The notes under the pieces were generated by a model that did not search any database, was not told where the DNA came from, and saw only the letters and a list, made by a program, of their open reading frames with translations. A program made the position numbers and the translations under genes. Shown here one piece after another: positions 1-13,600 of a stretch of 64,000 bases of DNA. The DNA comes from Lagopus muta. Lineage: Eukaryota > Chordata > Aves > Galliformes > Phasianidae. Each line of letters starts with the position of its first letter. Position 1 is the first letter of the stretch. The stretch is taken from NCBI RefSeq assembly GCF_023343835.1, contig NC_064437.1, forward strand, positions 50,356,972 through 50,420,971, in the 5' to 3' direction.

Positions 1-950
1 ACAGTGAGAAGTGAACTTCTTGGAAATTTCAAATTTAACATGGTAAGGAGACAAAGGGGCTTCTTAATGAAACCTAATATACTTTAGGTCTGCCAGTTCC
101 TTCAGAAAGGGAAAGCATTTTTCAACGTGTTAGATTACTGCCACAGTAGCTATTATGTTCTTGCTTTTATGCAGCTTACAGAGATCTTTACCACTGCTTC
201 AACCTTCAGGAGGTACTCGTGCAATGCCAGCGCTGAGGAAAACTATTGAGTGGTTTACCTCCACCCGAGAAACCATCTTGATGACTTGCTCTAAATGGTA
301 CACAACTATTCACACACCTGTGATCACAGTGCTGCGAAGGGAAGTCTTTAGACAGAATAAAGAGTGGGCTGGAAGTTTCAGATGGCAGCTAGGAGTGTGA
401 AGGACTTCAATGTTTTGTTGCTCGGTGTGCACAGCCACGAGAGCCCTCTTGCATCAAGAAAGCCTTAGGGCCCCCTTCTACCAAACCAACTGCCCCTAGT
501 GCTCAGACAATCATTGCATTACGTCTGGTCAGGAAGTTGCACAGCAACATATATCGTGAAGATCACTTTTTCCTTTTTTTCCTCTTTTGTTTTGTACAGC
601 AAAGCTTCAGCAGTTCCTGGCTTCAGCACAGGGGCACTTAACAGCTCGCCTCAACACTTGGGCTCAGACCAGGCCAAGGGGCAGCTATCACTAGCAGGGC
701 CCTGTCCTGCTTTGGCTTTGCCAATGAAATACGGAGAGAACCCTTTCATACTTAATTTATGTGTTTTACTCATTAAGGAGTGCAATTTGAAACTGTGACA
801 GCATTACCCGGTGGAAACACTGACAGCAAGTATAGCATGCACCACCACTCAAGCACTGAGGAGGAATGGGAGTGCCACACCGGTACCCATTAAGTCCCTT
901 ATCCGTAGTTTTGTTTGTTGCTCAAATATTTGCCAGGCAGCATCTCCTGC
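1..950. other. Upstream flank, no recognised feature
   Basis: This AT-rich flank lies 5' of the CpG island. Short open frames on both strands (longest about 130 codons) lack splice context or any recognisable domain and look like chance. I see no repeat family here. Distal promoter elements could be present but cannot be called by eye. Confidence 0.5.
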
Positions 951-1150
951 CCCACAACCCTGCCAGCAGAGCCCCTCGCAGCAAGGCTGCGCAATCCGCC
1001 GTAACAGCCCGTATTCCCGTACGGCCGGCGCCGCGCGCCCGGCCCCGCGCCTTTTCCTGCACTACGGCGTTTCCGTAGCCGTGTCCTCCGCTGCCCTCGC
1101 GCGGCGCCCCCGGTCGCCAAGCGCGTTTCTACGAGGCGCCTATAAACAAC

Positions 1151-1195
1151 ATGGCGGCAGCGGCGACGGCTCCTCCGGCTGCCCGCGGGCTGTAG
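1151..1195 (+). other. Upstream ORF, 14 codons, in frame with HECTD2
   Basis: An ATG in strong Kozak context (A at -3, G at +4) opens a 14-codon frame ending in TAG at 1193-1195. It is in the same frame as the HECTD2 start at 1487, and no other stop lies between 1195 and 1487. It matters only if transcripts begin upstream of 1151. The ATG is embedded in a YY1-like ATGGCGGC motif, so it may be a DNA element rather than a translated start. Confidence 0.4.
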
Positions 1196-1486
1196 GTGGC
1201 GCGGCGGTGTAATTTTACGGCGCCGGGGCAGCGTGTCCTGCCGCCTCCACGCCTCTCCGTCCCGCGCTGCCCCTCCTCGCCGGGCCGTGGTGAGGGCGGT
1301 AGGGCAGCGCTCCGCCCCGCCGTGCGGGGGTGTCCGGGCGTCCGGGAGCAGCTCCTTTGCTGCATTACGGCGGAACGGCGGCGCCGAGGGTGCCGGCGGG
1401 GCTCTTCGGCGGCCGTAGGGAGAGGCGAGGGCGCGGGGTCCGGGTACCGGCAGGCGCTTGGGGGCTGCCGTGAGGGCAGCGGGGCC

Positions 1487-1684
1487 ATGTCGCTGCAGAG
1501 CCCGCCCGCGGCCACGGCTGCCGCCGGCCTGCCTCCCGGCGCGGAGCTGGAGCAAGAACAGGGCAGCGCGGCTCCGCCGGCGGCCGAGGAGGACGGTGAA
1601 GATGAGGAAGAAGAGGAGGAAGAAGGGGAGAGGGAGCGAGACGAGCTGCCGGCCATCCCGGCGGCGTGCGGCGCGGCGGCCGGG
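1487..1684 (+). CDS. HECTD2: HECTD2 coding exon 1 (residues 1-66)
   Basis: Begins [10 protein letters not shown] and ends at Gly66, phase 0, with donor GTAGGT at 1685. It contains an acidic run, [19 protein letters not shown], encoded by GAG/GAA-rich DNA around 1585-1640 that could vary in length by slippage. The following ELPAI resembles the mammalian EKLPPI, which supports the frame. The first codons are Ala/Pro/Gly-rich, as expected of CpG-island coding sequence. Confidence 0.9.
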
Positions 1685-4600
1685 GTAGGTCGGGGCCCGG
1701 CGGGGGCGGGTCGGGGTCGCTCCGCGGGGCGCTGCGAGCGGCTTCTTCCGTGCTCTGCGCCGCTGGGCGGCTTTCAGTCAAGTTTCTTAAAAATAACGCT
1801 TGTGTCTGTCAGCAGTGACATAACGAAGCTAGAAAGGCTCCATCTGCTTATAGTTCTGTAACGTTTTACAGCGGTCTGCTCCCGGGTTAGTCATGGCTGG
1901 GGCTCCGCAGCGCTGCTCGGGGAGGTTGGGGGGTGGAGGGTGTCCGCTTTTCACGCGCTTACGGCGAGAGAACCTCCTGGAAAATGCCTCGGTATTTTTA
2001 ACTTTTTGTTACGTTTTCCGTTTTCTACGCTGTGTCCAATGAATGACTTCACACAGGTAGGAAAAAAGCCGTGAGAGAGCTCTTTGCTGGGATAATTCCA
2101 TTTCGGAAACCTTATTCGAGATCTTCCGTCTTTGAGCTATGAGTTACTTTCTGCTGGCTGCCCGGCGTTATGAAACATACGTTTTTCCTGGCATAAGTTG
2201 CTCGTTGTCTGTAGCTCCACGTGAAAGCTGCAAATTCAGTCCCACCCCAGAACGTCACCCATCCCACCGTAATACAGTTATGAGACTTAATTGAATGGTT
2301 CTGAGGAGTATCTGATTAACTCGAAATTATCTTTATATATAATTTGAGTCTAAGTGATTGAGTGTCTAGTGGTTATGACTGTCATGAAATAATTGTAATG
2401 TTAAACCAAGTGATTGTAGGCAAACTGCAAACTCCTTTGAGCAATTTTCAATTTGTGTTTTGCCTACAATGTTCCAGCTTTGCAAATCTGTCAGAATTCG
2501 GGAGAATGTGTTTGTTATTGTGATTCAGATAGGGATTTGGGAGAAGTCTGTGATGAACAAGTACCCAGGAGTGATCTACACCTCTGAAAACATCAATTTC
2601 AGACTCTGAAATGACTGGCAAATGCCAGTCCTGTAGAATAAAGATGCCAGCGATGCTCTAAAATGTGTCAGGCTTATCTTAAGGAATGAGAAATATGTGC
2701 AGCTAGTCTGCCATGTAGATTTTCTGCTGCCCTAAAGAATCAGGAAAGAAATCTTGTTTGCAGCTAGATGTCCTGTGTGCGTCTCTGTGCTGCTGCCTGC
2801 GGGCTGAGCTGACTGCTGCAGAGCTCAATCCAGCATGCACTGTCAGATGTACATGAGTTCTGAATTTACAGAGATTATAATGTGTGCTACAGGGGGAGAA
2901 TTTTTGGGGGGAGATGTAATGGGTCTTTCTATAGCCCTGGATTTCTCTGTGTGCGACAGAATGCAGTCTTTGCTCCAAATGTACCAAATAGGGAATATGC
3001 TTTTGCAAGACCTTTATTGGCTGCAGAAAAGCAGATATCGGATGGTTGGTGTGCTTAGCCCTTGTCCTGACCAAGCTACGCATATAAATTCAGGATCTGG
3101 AGAGTATGTTGCTAAGATCATGTTTTAAACGTTCTGCTTGAACATCAAAAATGAGCACCACTTAATTAGATCATCTCCAGCACTTTTAAAGATAGACATT
3201 TTCTCACTTCCATCTTCTTCATTAAGCTGTAGAAAAGTTTGTAATTTGATATGGTGACAGAAGGGGGAAATTACTGTCTTAAAAAATACTTATAAATTCC
3301 CTTGTTGTTATTTTTTTTCATTGAAATTTATCTCCTTTGGAAACAAAGGCCTGGTATAATCATAATGATACTCCAGATGATATATATTTTCTCATTTTCT
3401 CTGCCAGTTGACAGCCATTGTATGATGACTTACCTAGTCTCTATGTGATGAGTGAGCCTCAGATGTCCTTGCTCAGAACACCTCCCCAAGTTATTTGTGT
3501 AACTGACATTTTCTTCAATGTGTTCGAGACCCACCATCGATTGTGCAACTGATATGCCATGACTAAAGCTTCCTAGAAGGCAGCATGAAGGCATGACACA
3601 TCTTTTAAACAGCTTCTGGTCTCCACAGTAGTTGTGGAAAGGGTCAGAATTTAAGGAAGTCAACAGAAAACAGTAGTATCCTTTTTCTTAGATGAGCACA
3701 TGTGTGAAAGATGTCCCATATGGAGCAAGTTGTCACATCTGACTGCAAGTTGTAATCAAGTGTTTGGGTGACTGCTGATATTGTCATTCATTTCCAGCTG
3801 AGGACCATGTGGAGTTATTGAAAGAGGATGACCTTTGAGGGTGTCTGTCTTTTGCTTTCTAAGGAATCTTGTGGAGATTGAAGTACTCCATGAATAAATT
3901 AATGTGTTCCTGCAGCACATCAAAGTTTTTCTTATGGGTTGAACAGGGCATAAGGCTTGGATGTCAGTTTCTGAAAAGAAACGTGGAAATTTTAAAAGCT
4001 TGCCTTCTTGTAAGCAGAAGCAAAATCTGTAAGGCAAAAGCGTTCCTACCATACACCTCTCAAGATATAAGAGGAAGGGAAAACTTCACTACTTGAGTAG
4101 GCTGTTGTGCTGGCAGCTGCTTTTGGGTAATCTAAGTGCCCTCTATATGTTCTTGCACAGGGAAGAAAACCTTTTGCTCTTCATTGGCCTTTGCCTGCCA
4201 TGTGTGTGAGTGAGCTAAGTTAGAGCTGAAGAACAAGGAGTTCAAGAAACTCTCCTAGATGCTCTTTGCTATCCGGAGGCGCTCCGTGCCTGTTCTTCAC
4301 AAACAGTTTGACTTGTTTTCACTGTCTGATTTAATTTTAATGATGAAAAACATAAATTTATAAGGTAAGAAGACTGGTACCTCTCTGGCCTCATGAAAGA
4401 CTTGACGCTTCTGAAAAATTCTACGAAGAATCCAACAGTGTTGTGAGTTATTAATATGCTCTTATAAAGGAGGATTAAAGATCACTTTGATCAACTTACT
4501 TCCTCTGAGCATACTTGCTCCTTACGTGGGGGTTCGGTTGTCTGATGGCAGTATGTGCAGTGTCTTAGGCTCTAGAGGCTCATTGACCTCCTACAGAATT

Positions 4601-7600
4601 TTATAAGTATGGCACAGTGCTGCATGCTTGTCCTACATTACTTTCCCAGGAGATGTCAGTGATAGTCTTTAATGAGCATGTAGCTCCCCAGTATTCCTCC
4701 AGGGCTTTCCATAAAACTTTTATCTAAATAGTGTACCGTTGTTGCAACTGCACTTGGAGCAGGACAGTGGAGCTGAATAGCGCGAGATCTTTTTTTTCTG
4801 ATTGCTTCTTGGGACAGTGGCATTAAGCAAATCCTTTTAACATAACTTCTCAACTATACTATTGCAATGGTGGGGCTGGAGTAAAACCTAGAGAGCTGAG
4901 GGAAAGTTATGTCAGTCAAAACATCTGTCACAACAGCTTGCTTCATAAGAGCTCTGTTATTGTTATTTACTTTTTCCTTACTAATAATATTTGGACTAAT
5001 CCAAAATCCAGAATGTTTTCCCTTTAGAGCATACATTTTGTGACCCAGCAGATTAACCTCAGAACTGAATTTGTTTTGAAAGTCCTTTCTCACCTAGTCA
5101 CATCTTGCTGTGTTTATCCAGGGTTGAGGCTTTTCCAGCCACATCCCAGATAAGTTTTAAGAGCCATCTTAATGATATTTTGAAGTTTATAGAATAATAA
5201 TTTAAAAACAGGTAACGTGAAAATACTGCTAATTGCATTTTATGTTTGTACATTTGTTGCATATCAGGAATTTGGAGCTAGAAACTGAAAGTTTCTAATG
5301 TTTTAAGCCAGAAATCCTGCTGATTGCTCAGATTTGTAATTTGCTGAGTTATAAGCCATGGAAAAATAGCTCGTTTTACAGTTATTTAAAATTCCTGGCA
5401 GTGTACCAATGTGCACACACCACAGTGTGGCAGGTTTATGGGCTGCATTATTACCCTCCTGTTGGTGTTTCAGGATGTTGTGGTGGAAGTGAAGTACTTT
5501 CCTCAGAGCTCTGGCTGCATGTCTTAAGTCAAAATTCATTTCTTTAAAGAGGAAAGGGAAATGTATGGGTTTTTAAAATATGTGTGAATTGTTCTGGAAT
5601 TTCTGTTCTACTTTGTAGAATTACAGTTTTGATGTGCATGGAAATATTTTTTGTCACTGAGAGAACAGATACCACATAATGATCAAATGAATCTTTACGT
5701 TTACCAATGCATGTTTAGGCTCTTTAAATGAGGCTGAAAATCACGGTGTGCAAGAAGATTGTGTTTGTTTTTTTACGTAGATCTACTTTACTAGACATCA
5801 GCTGATGACTTGGAGCTCAGATACAAATGAAAAGTTCTGCTATGTTATTTGTTTTGGACAAGCCTTCTACCTTCCCCGTGTGTTGCAAATTTTTTGAAGT
5901 AAATGACTATATCTAAATGTAAAGAAATCTGTCTAGTCATGTGGTGACTATTGGCACTTGGTGTCCGACAGGTTGATTGGCACAATCTTTTAGAAGTCTG
6001 TTGTGTTACTTCATTTCTGTTCACTCTTAAAGCACAGCAGCACCCAGCATTTTTTAGCAAAAGCTTAAGCAGACTGTCTTGTGGCAGGAGGTGCAGATAT
6101 TAAGCAGATTTTTTTTAGCATTGTGTTAAGTAAATGTTTGTTGGATAGCATTTCTTACTGGCAACTGGTGCTGAGAACTTTGAATCAGGTGTTTTTATCA
6201 GGTAGTCAGTAGTTAAATTTTATTAGTCTGCATAGAATTTTTGTCTCCGTATCTCGAATCTGGGGAAGTTTGTCTAAACTGTATAAGGTTTCCTTTGAAA
6301 AAGGAATGTGTGACACTTGCATCTGTTCAAATTGAGCTGTCTGCAGTGAGAAAGATAGAATTAGTTGGAAATGTTCTATCCCATTATAGCATACTGTCAT
6401 CTTAATTACAGGGATTGGAAAGAGGAGCAAAAAATCAGTTTTCTACTTTCAGCAATTTCATCACAACTATCAACCAAAAGAAAGAAGGCACCGGAAACAG
6501 AAATTCACCCACACAGCCTGTTATACCGACCATCAAAAACGGTAAGAGAATAACAGCCTTATGTTACTTAGTCATCAGTTTAAGAAGGTGCTGAGCATTC
6601 CACCAATATTTCTACTGCACTAGTGCCAAGAAACCCAGAAATCTAGGTTTCATTAGATTTTAGTGTGTTTTACATTGTTTAGTCAGTAAATCATTATGGT
6701 TGTCCATCCTCAGTTGAGACGAGCGGGAAAAGAACGACTAACAGACCTGGGGAATGAAATAATCATCTGAAATGTGAAAGCTACAGATTCGGAACTGCAT
6801 TTCCAGATACTGTTGTGTAACTGCAGTCACATAGCACATTTTTCTAGAAATTGTCAAACTTCACAGAGATTTTTCTAACTGAATCTGCAGTATGGCAGTA
6901 ATGAGACATGCACAACACTTTTGTGTTGGAAGAGACCTGCTGTTCTTCAGTGAAGATGAAGGCCAGTGATAACATGATATAAAACTTACAGGCAAAGAAT
7001 GGTGTTTTCTGAAGAACTTCATAGGTGAGAAGGAATATTGCTGTGCTGTGATGAGGTAATCAATGGAAAGATACTGTGTGGAGCTGTATCTTCAGTCTTC
7101 AGAATTAGAATCACAGAGCCTGATGAGGTGACATTATAGTTAGACTTGATATTTTTAATAGCAAATGTATTTCACTGTTGAAGTGTTTTTTGAGGGTAAT
7201 AGGTTATGGAGTTCCAGTAATTTCAGACTTTTGATAAAAGCCTGTATAAGCATTTGTCACATTTTGTTCTGTGTAGCTGACCTTGCCTGCGAGCAGGTTC
7301 CTTAGTATTCTACGATTCCCTATGTCTTTACAGCTCTTAGTGTATTTGAGGCTAGAAAGAAAGAGATAGTGCTAATTAAAAGATCTAAGTAGTATGAATT
7401 AGAAACAAAACAGTGGACATTGACTTAACTTGGAGAATTGGTTTCCTTAATAAAGCAATACTGATGTCATTGCTGGCTGTTCTGCAAATGTAAAAGTCAG
7501 TGCAGGACTTTTTTTCAGTTACTTGTCATGCGCTAAGAAGGTGCTTCCTACTTTATTTAAAAAAAAAAGGCAGAAAAGAGGGGAGGAAATCACTGAAACA

Positions 7601-10600
7601 AAAAGGCAATTACGTGTAAATGAGAGTTTGAATATGATTTTGTTCTGGTAATTTCAGGATCAGGGTAATCTGCCTGTATGAAAATAGATTCCTTTGTCTA
7701 ACTGTCCAAGGTCCACTCAATATTATTTGAGGACATATGTTTGTATTCCATGGGGGAAAAAAAGTAACATTGAAACAACACAACCCTCGCAGTTTAGAAT
7801 GCTTCTATTAGTAATCTGGGATTTGTGAGTGATGCTTGGTTATGGATTTTTGTTTTAGTACATCTGCTCTCTCCCTCTGGATGTGTATGTGTGCACATAT
7901 TATTGTACTTCAAGCCTGAGTTAGAAAAATATTATTTCTCAGGGGGAAAAAAAAGTGTTTATAAATTGAAGTTGATAAACACAGTATGAAAGCTGGTCTT
8001 ATGTTTGTTATATAGCTGCCACAGAGATATTTTTTGTTATTTTTTTTAAATCTGTATATGAACTAGATTTTTTTTTTTAGTTTTTTGATGTTTCAATTGT
8101 GAATAAGTCTTGTTTGCCTTAACTACTTAGGAAATTCATAAATACTTGGAAAATCTGCTGGTAGCTGTGTTGGTCACTGAAAATATCTCTGGTTTAGATT
8201 CATTCACCCTAGATTTGTGTAGTAGTCAATTCTCCTTTGTATCAACAAGATTTCCTTCACTGATTTTTGATAGTTTCCTAAGCAGTCATACACTGCTGAG
8301 TCTTTTTAGTAACATGACTGGGCAAGCAGCCAGAAATGATTACGAGTTCTTGTCTTGTAATAGGGAATTGTTGCTGTTTGTCAACTCAGTACATATAAGT
8401 TTGAAGTTTGTCTTCAATGGAATTAAATTGATGGATCTTAATGAATATTTTTGGATGTTAGGCAAGTAAATCTATTTACAAATGCACTGGAATTATGGTG
8501 AAATGCACTGAAGTTGACAGTATTTATTGAATGTATTATTAAAACACAGTTTTAGTATTTCTAACTTAAGCAGCGTATTTCAAAGCAAATTGCATCACTG
8601 TCAGAGTGGAGTTTACCAGGCTTAGCACCTGCAGCCTCAGTTACTGGAATGAGAAACAGCTTCCGTCAGCAATTGTCTCTTCTGCAGATGTAGGAAATAT
8701 TTTCCTTGGTGTATTCAGCTGTTTGTAATTCAGTGTTTAGTCCATTCAAAAACTGACGAGACAGAATGAGTGTTAAATTAAAATGACTTGTTTTTCTTGG
8801 AATAGAAAAAATAATGCATAGTCTTAGTTTCTTGTAAGTCAGCCCATCTGTAATAGCTTAGGACTTAGTGGGATTGTTGGGCACCTTGGCTTGAATTAAT
8901 TGAGTACGTGTCCACTGTTGTTGTATTACTACTCTTCTTTTAATAGTCTTAAATTTCAGCTGTGAGAATGACAGGGTTCAGCAGCTGTAATTAAAGCCAT
9001 GCTTGGGAGTGAGAACAGCTCTGATCTGATGAATAACATTGATCTGATTTGAATGACACTGACAGTTTCCCTATCATTAGCATGAGGGAAAGGAATCTCA
9101 TTTGTGCTTTGGGGATGTTACTAGCATATATTTCTCTGCTGTGATAAATGGGGTAGGCAGTAGAGTACTGATACTACTTTGGTGTTTTGTTAGCTCATGT
9201 AAGGAAAAAACAAAAACAAAAAAACCACCAAAAAAACCTGATCAATCTAGAAGGAGAAAAACAAGCAAACAAAACCAAACAGAAACTCTTGGAATTATAG
9301 AGAAAAGGCTTAGAGGGTTCTTAGACAATTCTTAGAGAATTTTGGTTCAATATATTTGACTTAACTCATATAAATACTTTTAAAATATGCAGTGTAAGTC
9401 ACACTGGAAAAAAAGAAAAACAACATAGATAAGGATATTTGAGAAGACATTGACATTAAAATGGGGGTTTGTGTTGTACGTGATGTCCCAATCTGTTTTT
9501 CATGTTTATGGTGGTTTGACCTTGGCTGACTGTCAGGTGCCTACCAAGTGCTGACTCTCCCTGCTCAAGCAAATGAGGAGGAAATAAGGTGAGAAACAAA
9601 GCTTGTGGGTCGAGGTCAAGGACAGGGAGCTCATTTAAAATGGGATTGACCTGAGGAGAATTGGGTTTTTTGCTTATTAAAAATGGAGTAGGATCATGAG
9701 AGATGAAACCCAAACCACTTTTTTTTCCACCTCTCCTTCTTCCCAGGCTCAGTTTCAAACTCAAGTCTCTACTTCCTCCCACACAGCAGTGCAGAAGGAT
9801 GGGGGATAGAGACTGTGATCAATTCATTACACTTTGTCTCTACTCGTTCTTTATGACATTTCTCTGCTCCATTAGGATAGAGCCATTCATAAGCTGCTGC
9901 ACTGTGGCTATTTCTCATGGATTCTGCTGCTCTCCAAACACTGCTCCAGCCGGCTCTGTGCCTCAGGCTGAAGCTCTATCCTGGCCCCGCTCAGTGTTGG
10001 GACTCTGTGTGCTGCAGCCTCCTTCAGGCTGCATGTGGAGATCTGCTCTGCATGATGCTGCTTCTAGCATCTTCTGGGCAGCAGGGAACTTCTGTGCACG
10101 TGGAGTGCAGCCAGCTTTGGTTTGCCTGCCACAGAAGCTCAGCCAGCTTTGCCTTAGCCAACAGTGGGTCCATTTTGGAGCTGTCTGGACGTGGCCTTGT
10201 CAGGTGTGAGAGCAGCACAGGGTTCTTTTCACAGAAGCTGTTACTGCCGCATCCCATCCCAATCAAAACATTGCCACGTAAACCCCGTACAGAGTTTTCA
10301 GATAAAATTAAGTAAGGAATAGAAGAGGAAGACCTCATTAAAGTGCTGCTATATTAGTTTTAGTATTATTAATTTAGTATTAGACAACCAAATTTATCAA
10401 GTAGAAATGTTTAAATGTAGTACTGTTTCAGCAGTGATTCTCTGAAAGGTGCAGAAGACTTGCACAGTCCATTTAATTTACTGCCAACATTATTTTGAGA
10501 AGTTGTAGAGAATTTACAGTCAGTTCTAGCTAAAATAATATATGACTATAGAAAATTTGTTGTTTTCTGTTAGAAAATGATCTGTTCGGTGTGAAGTTTC

Positions 10601-13600
10601 ACATTTTTATAGATATTGGAAAACGCTACTGTTGCATTTTGTATGTTACTTTTGAGTCAAATACAATGGCAGTGCTGATGTTTTTGGTCCATAGCTGTCA
10701 GTTGTGGGCTGCTCATTTTGGCTTTCATGCAGTAAATATTCCAGGAATGCCCTGGATATCTATGATTCCATGACATCGTTTGATTTTCTGTTTTGTGTTT
10801 TAACTTGCATACCTGGAGTTCATCATAGATTTATATGGATGTAATGTTCAGAATAGGCACGTTCGTTATCAGTCTGACTTCAGAAGGTACTTGGCTTAAT
10901 GTTCAGAAGGTCAAGCATCTGTGTCTGCAAATGAAAATTCTGCAGCACTCGTGAAAATGAAACTACATTTCAACTTGAGTTTTCTTGTATGATGTGCTGT
11001 TGTGTAGCACTAGATGTATTACTAGTCTGTCTTCTGAAAGTAAAATATTTTGCTATTTTCCCTTATAATGAGTTGGAACACCACTGACTGGTTGTTCAGG
11101 TTTTTGGGTTTTTTTTTATCAATGTGCTAGCAACTTAACTGTGAAAAATCCAGTGTGATTTTCTTTGTTTTTGTAATGGACAAATAATTTTTTGCCACGT
11201 GGTCCAACAGTTCATTCATGCGGTAGTGAAAACTCCCTTCTTTTTGAAGGCCCCAGGCAGGAGTCAGAGGGGGCCGATTTTTCTTCCTCACTTGGCATTG
11301 GGAGCACTTTGTTCAAAAAGATATAGTTACAGGCTCAACATAGAGGGGTTTTTGTGTATGATTTTATTTCACTGCAATTAGTGAAAGTTTCCATCCTGTC
11401 TGGGATGAGCAGAAAAAGTACTTGGATGAGCTGGTCTTTAGTGAAATATAATCAACCAGTATGAGTTTTCGTTTTTCTTCTCTAGTTCCTCTACATTTGT
11501 GTTTTGCTAGCTAACTGTTATGTATATAATTGTCTTGTATTTATTATTTTTTGCTTTTTTTTTTTTTAAATTAAGTGAGAGACCTACCACCTATTTGCCT
11601 CGATGTTAGGCAAAAACAGCGCATCTCTATAGATACACTGCCCCAAGAACTCAAAGCACCGGTCCCTCCTCAACCTGCCCTTCCCATCCGAACCAAGACT
11701 GTGAAAGACTTTCAGTAAGTTTCATTGATGTTCCTAAATGTAAACTTTACTTCTTTTGACTTTTGCTCTAATTCATGCACTTGGTTTTTTGTTCATCTTG
11801 AGAGAGTAATTCAGTAAGACTGTCTAATAGCAGAAGTAGTTAGGTTAGCTGTAATGGTGTGATGAATAACTGTTGCTGCGAAAAGTGCCAAAAGAATTTC
11901 TCTAGCATAAGCTTGCTGTTCTGGTCAAGAATTGGCAGAGTCTGTACTTCAGAGTTGGAAATTCTGTTTCTAACATGGAGTAGGTGTTAGGCTTTAGAAC
12001 AAATACATACAGCTTATGGTAGGTTGGAAAATACCCTTCAGCGCTAAGTATTTTTTTTTTTAACTGCCAGCTATGATGTGTCCTGAGCATTTTTTCAGTC
12101 TTCTATAGAACAATGCACATATGACATCTAAATTTGTAACACTGTATTTGATTGAGGACTGGAGGGATAACTATGTGGACTATGCATTCTAACTTTAAAA
12201 AAAAAAAGAAAAAAAAGCAGGTGACCTTTATTTATGCATTATGTTTAAAAGAACATTAATTTTCAGCATTAAGTTTATGGCAGAAACTTTTTATTCATAT
12301 ATCATTGCTTTTGTGCCCACTATTTTAAGCAGATGTATATGTAGGCTATTTAAGCACTTCTCTATTGAAAGTACTATATTTTGTCTTCAATAAGGAGAGT
12401 TTTAAGAGTGTGAAGACAATACTTACGCTATTATCCTGTAACTGTGATTTAGCTAAAAGGAAATTAGAATGAGTTGAAATAGCATCCAGTTGCACTTCTG
12501 TTTGTTCAAGTTCAGTATAGACCCTTAGTCAAAACTGTATCTATGTTCGCTTTCTTCCAGCAATATCATGCTGTGCAGAAGAAGGTGCTTGGTTGGCTTA
12601 GTTGGACTTGTGGAAGTCCCCAGGGAAACCAGCAGAACTGTTTTTAACTAATACAATCTGTATTAGTTAAATACAAACTAATACAATCCTGATGTCAGGT
12701 CTGCACCACTAATTTACCGGGTTTTGCTCAGTTTGTTTTGTATGTAAGGGAATAAAGAGTACATTTTTTTTTCTAGCTAACGTAGCAGTGTGCACCAAAA
12801 TTACGAAATCAATGCTGTCACTTGCAGAAATGGCGTAACTTAATGAATAAAACAGTGGCACAAAGTTTTTGCACTGGGGGCTTCTGCCTGCTTTCGTGAA
12901 CTTGTCTACATTGATCGGCAGAGTGTTTCTTTCTTGTTTATTTGTTGTTTAGCATTAGCACCTACAAAACAGCGTTGTGATACTGTAATATCCTTGAGTG
13001 TTTTACTGGTAGGATAATCTTAGCTAGAAAATAGGGAAAAGTGTTCCTAAGGAGAAGCTTGATTCTTCTGTTTTTCTAACAGGTGGGGGAAAAAAAGAAT
13101 CACAGTTGCTCTAGGAGGCATGTGAGCATATACGTTTCATTGCTCTTTTCAATGTTTGAAATTTTGTGCATTCAGTGAAGAATAGGAATGCTGGTTTATT
13201 GGTCAGTGTACTTATTTGGTGGAAAATCCTTAGCTGGCATTCAGGTGTTCTGAAGAGCTGTGATTTTTTCCACATTCAGATTTTTATATCTATTGATTGC
13301 CGTCTTGTGATGCAATTTTTAAGAGTTTCATTCTTTCAAGGAGAATTGTTTTAATGTCCCATTGATTTCTTCATATTTTTACTTCAGATTTGTACTTTAG
13401 AAGGACTTCAAGGGTAAATACAGATTTTGTTGTCAAAAAATGTGTAGAGTCCCCTACAAAGATTAATTTTTTTTTTTTAAATGGGAGATGATTCAGTACA
13501 GTGGTAATGAAATTGACTACTTTAACAGCAGCATATGTACTTAATTTAAGTAAATCTCAGAAGTTTTATCATGTTAGTGTTTCTTCAGCATGATTCTGTT

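Larger units (their letters stand above)
960..1780 (+). promoter_or_regulatory. HECTD2: CpG-island promoter of HECTD2
   Basis: Base composition changes sharply from AT-rich flank to very GC- and CpG-rich sequence, then reverts soon after exon 1. Such islands mark broad promoters of widely expressed vertebrate genes. Visible elements are TATAAA at 1141-1146, a YY1-like AACATGGCGGC at 1148-1158, and a GC box GGGGCGGG near 1703-1710 just inside intron 1. The transcription start cannot be fixed from sequence. If the TATA-like box is used, the start would fall near 1170; if the YY1-like site directs initiation, it would be at or upstream of about 1150. The island covers the 5' UTR and all of coding exon 1. 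Confidence 0.85.

Noticed and set aside
1196-1486. Longer HECTD2 N-terminus starting at GTG 1196
   Set aside because: It would need a non-ATG start right after an in-frame TAG; the ATG at 1487 fits the family length better.
899-1781. Minus-strand frames up to 218 codons over the CpG island as a divergent gene
   Set aside because: CpG-rich DNA lacks stop codons in all frames; compositions are Arg/Pro/Ala-rich with no domain.
9703-10315. Two overlapping + strand frames (168 and 132 codons)
   Set aside because: They lie wholly in the LTR-like segment or run just past it, with no domain, splice sites or start context.
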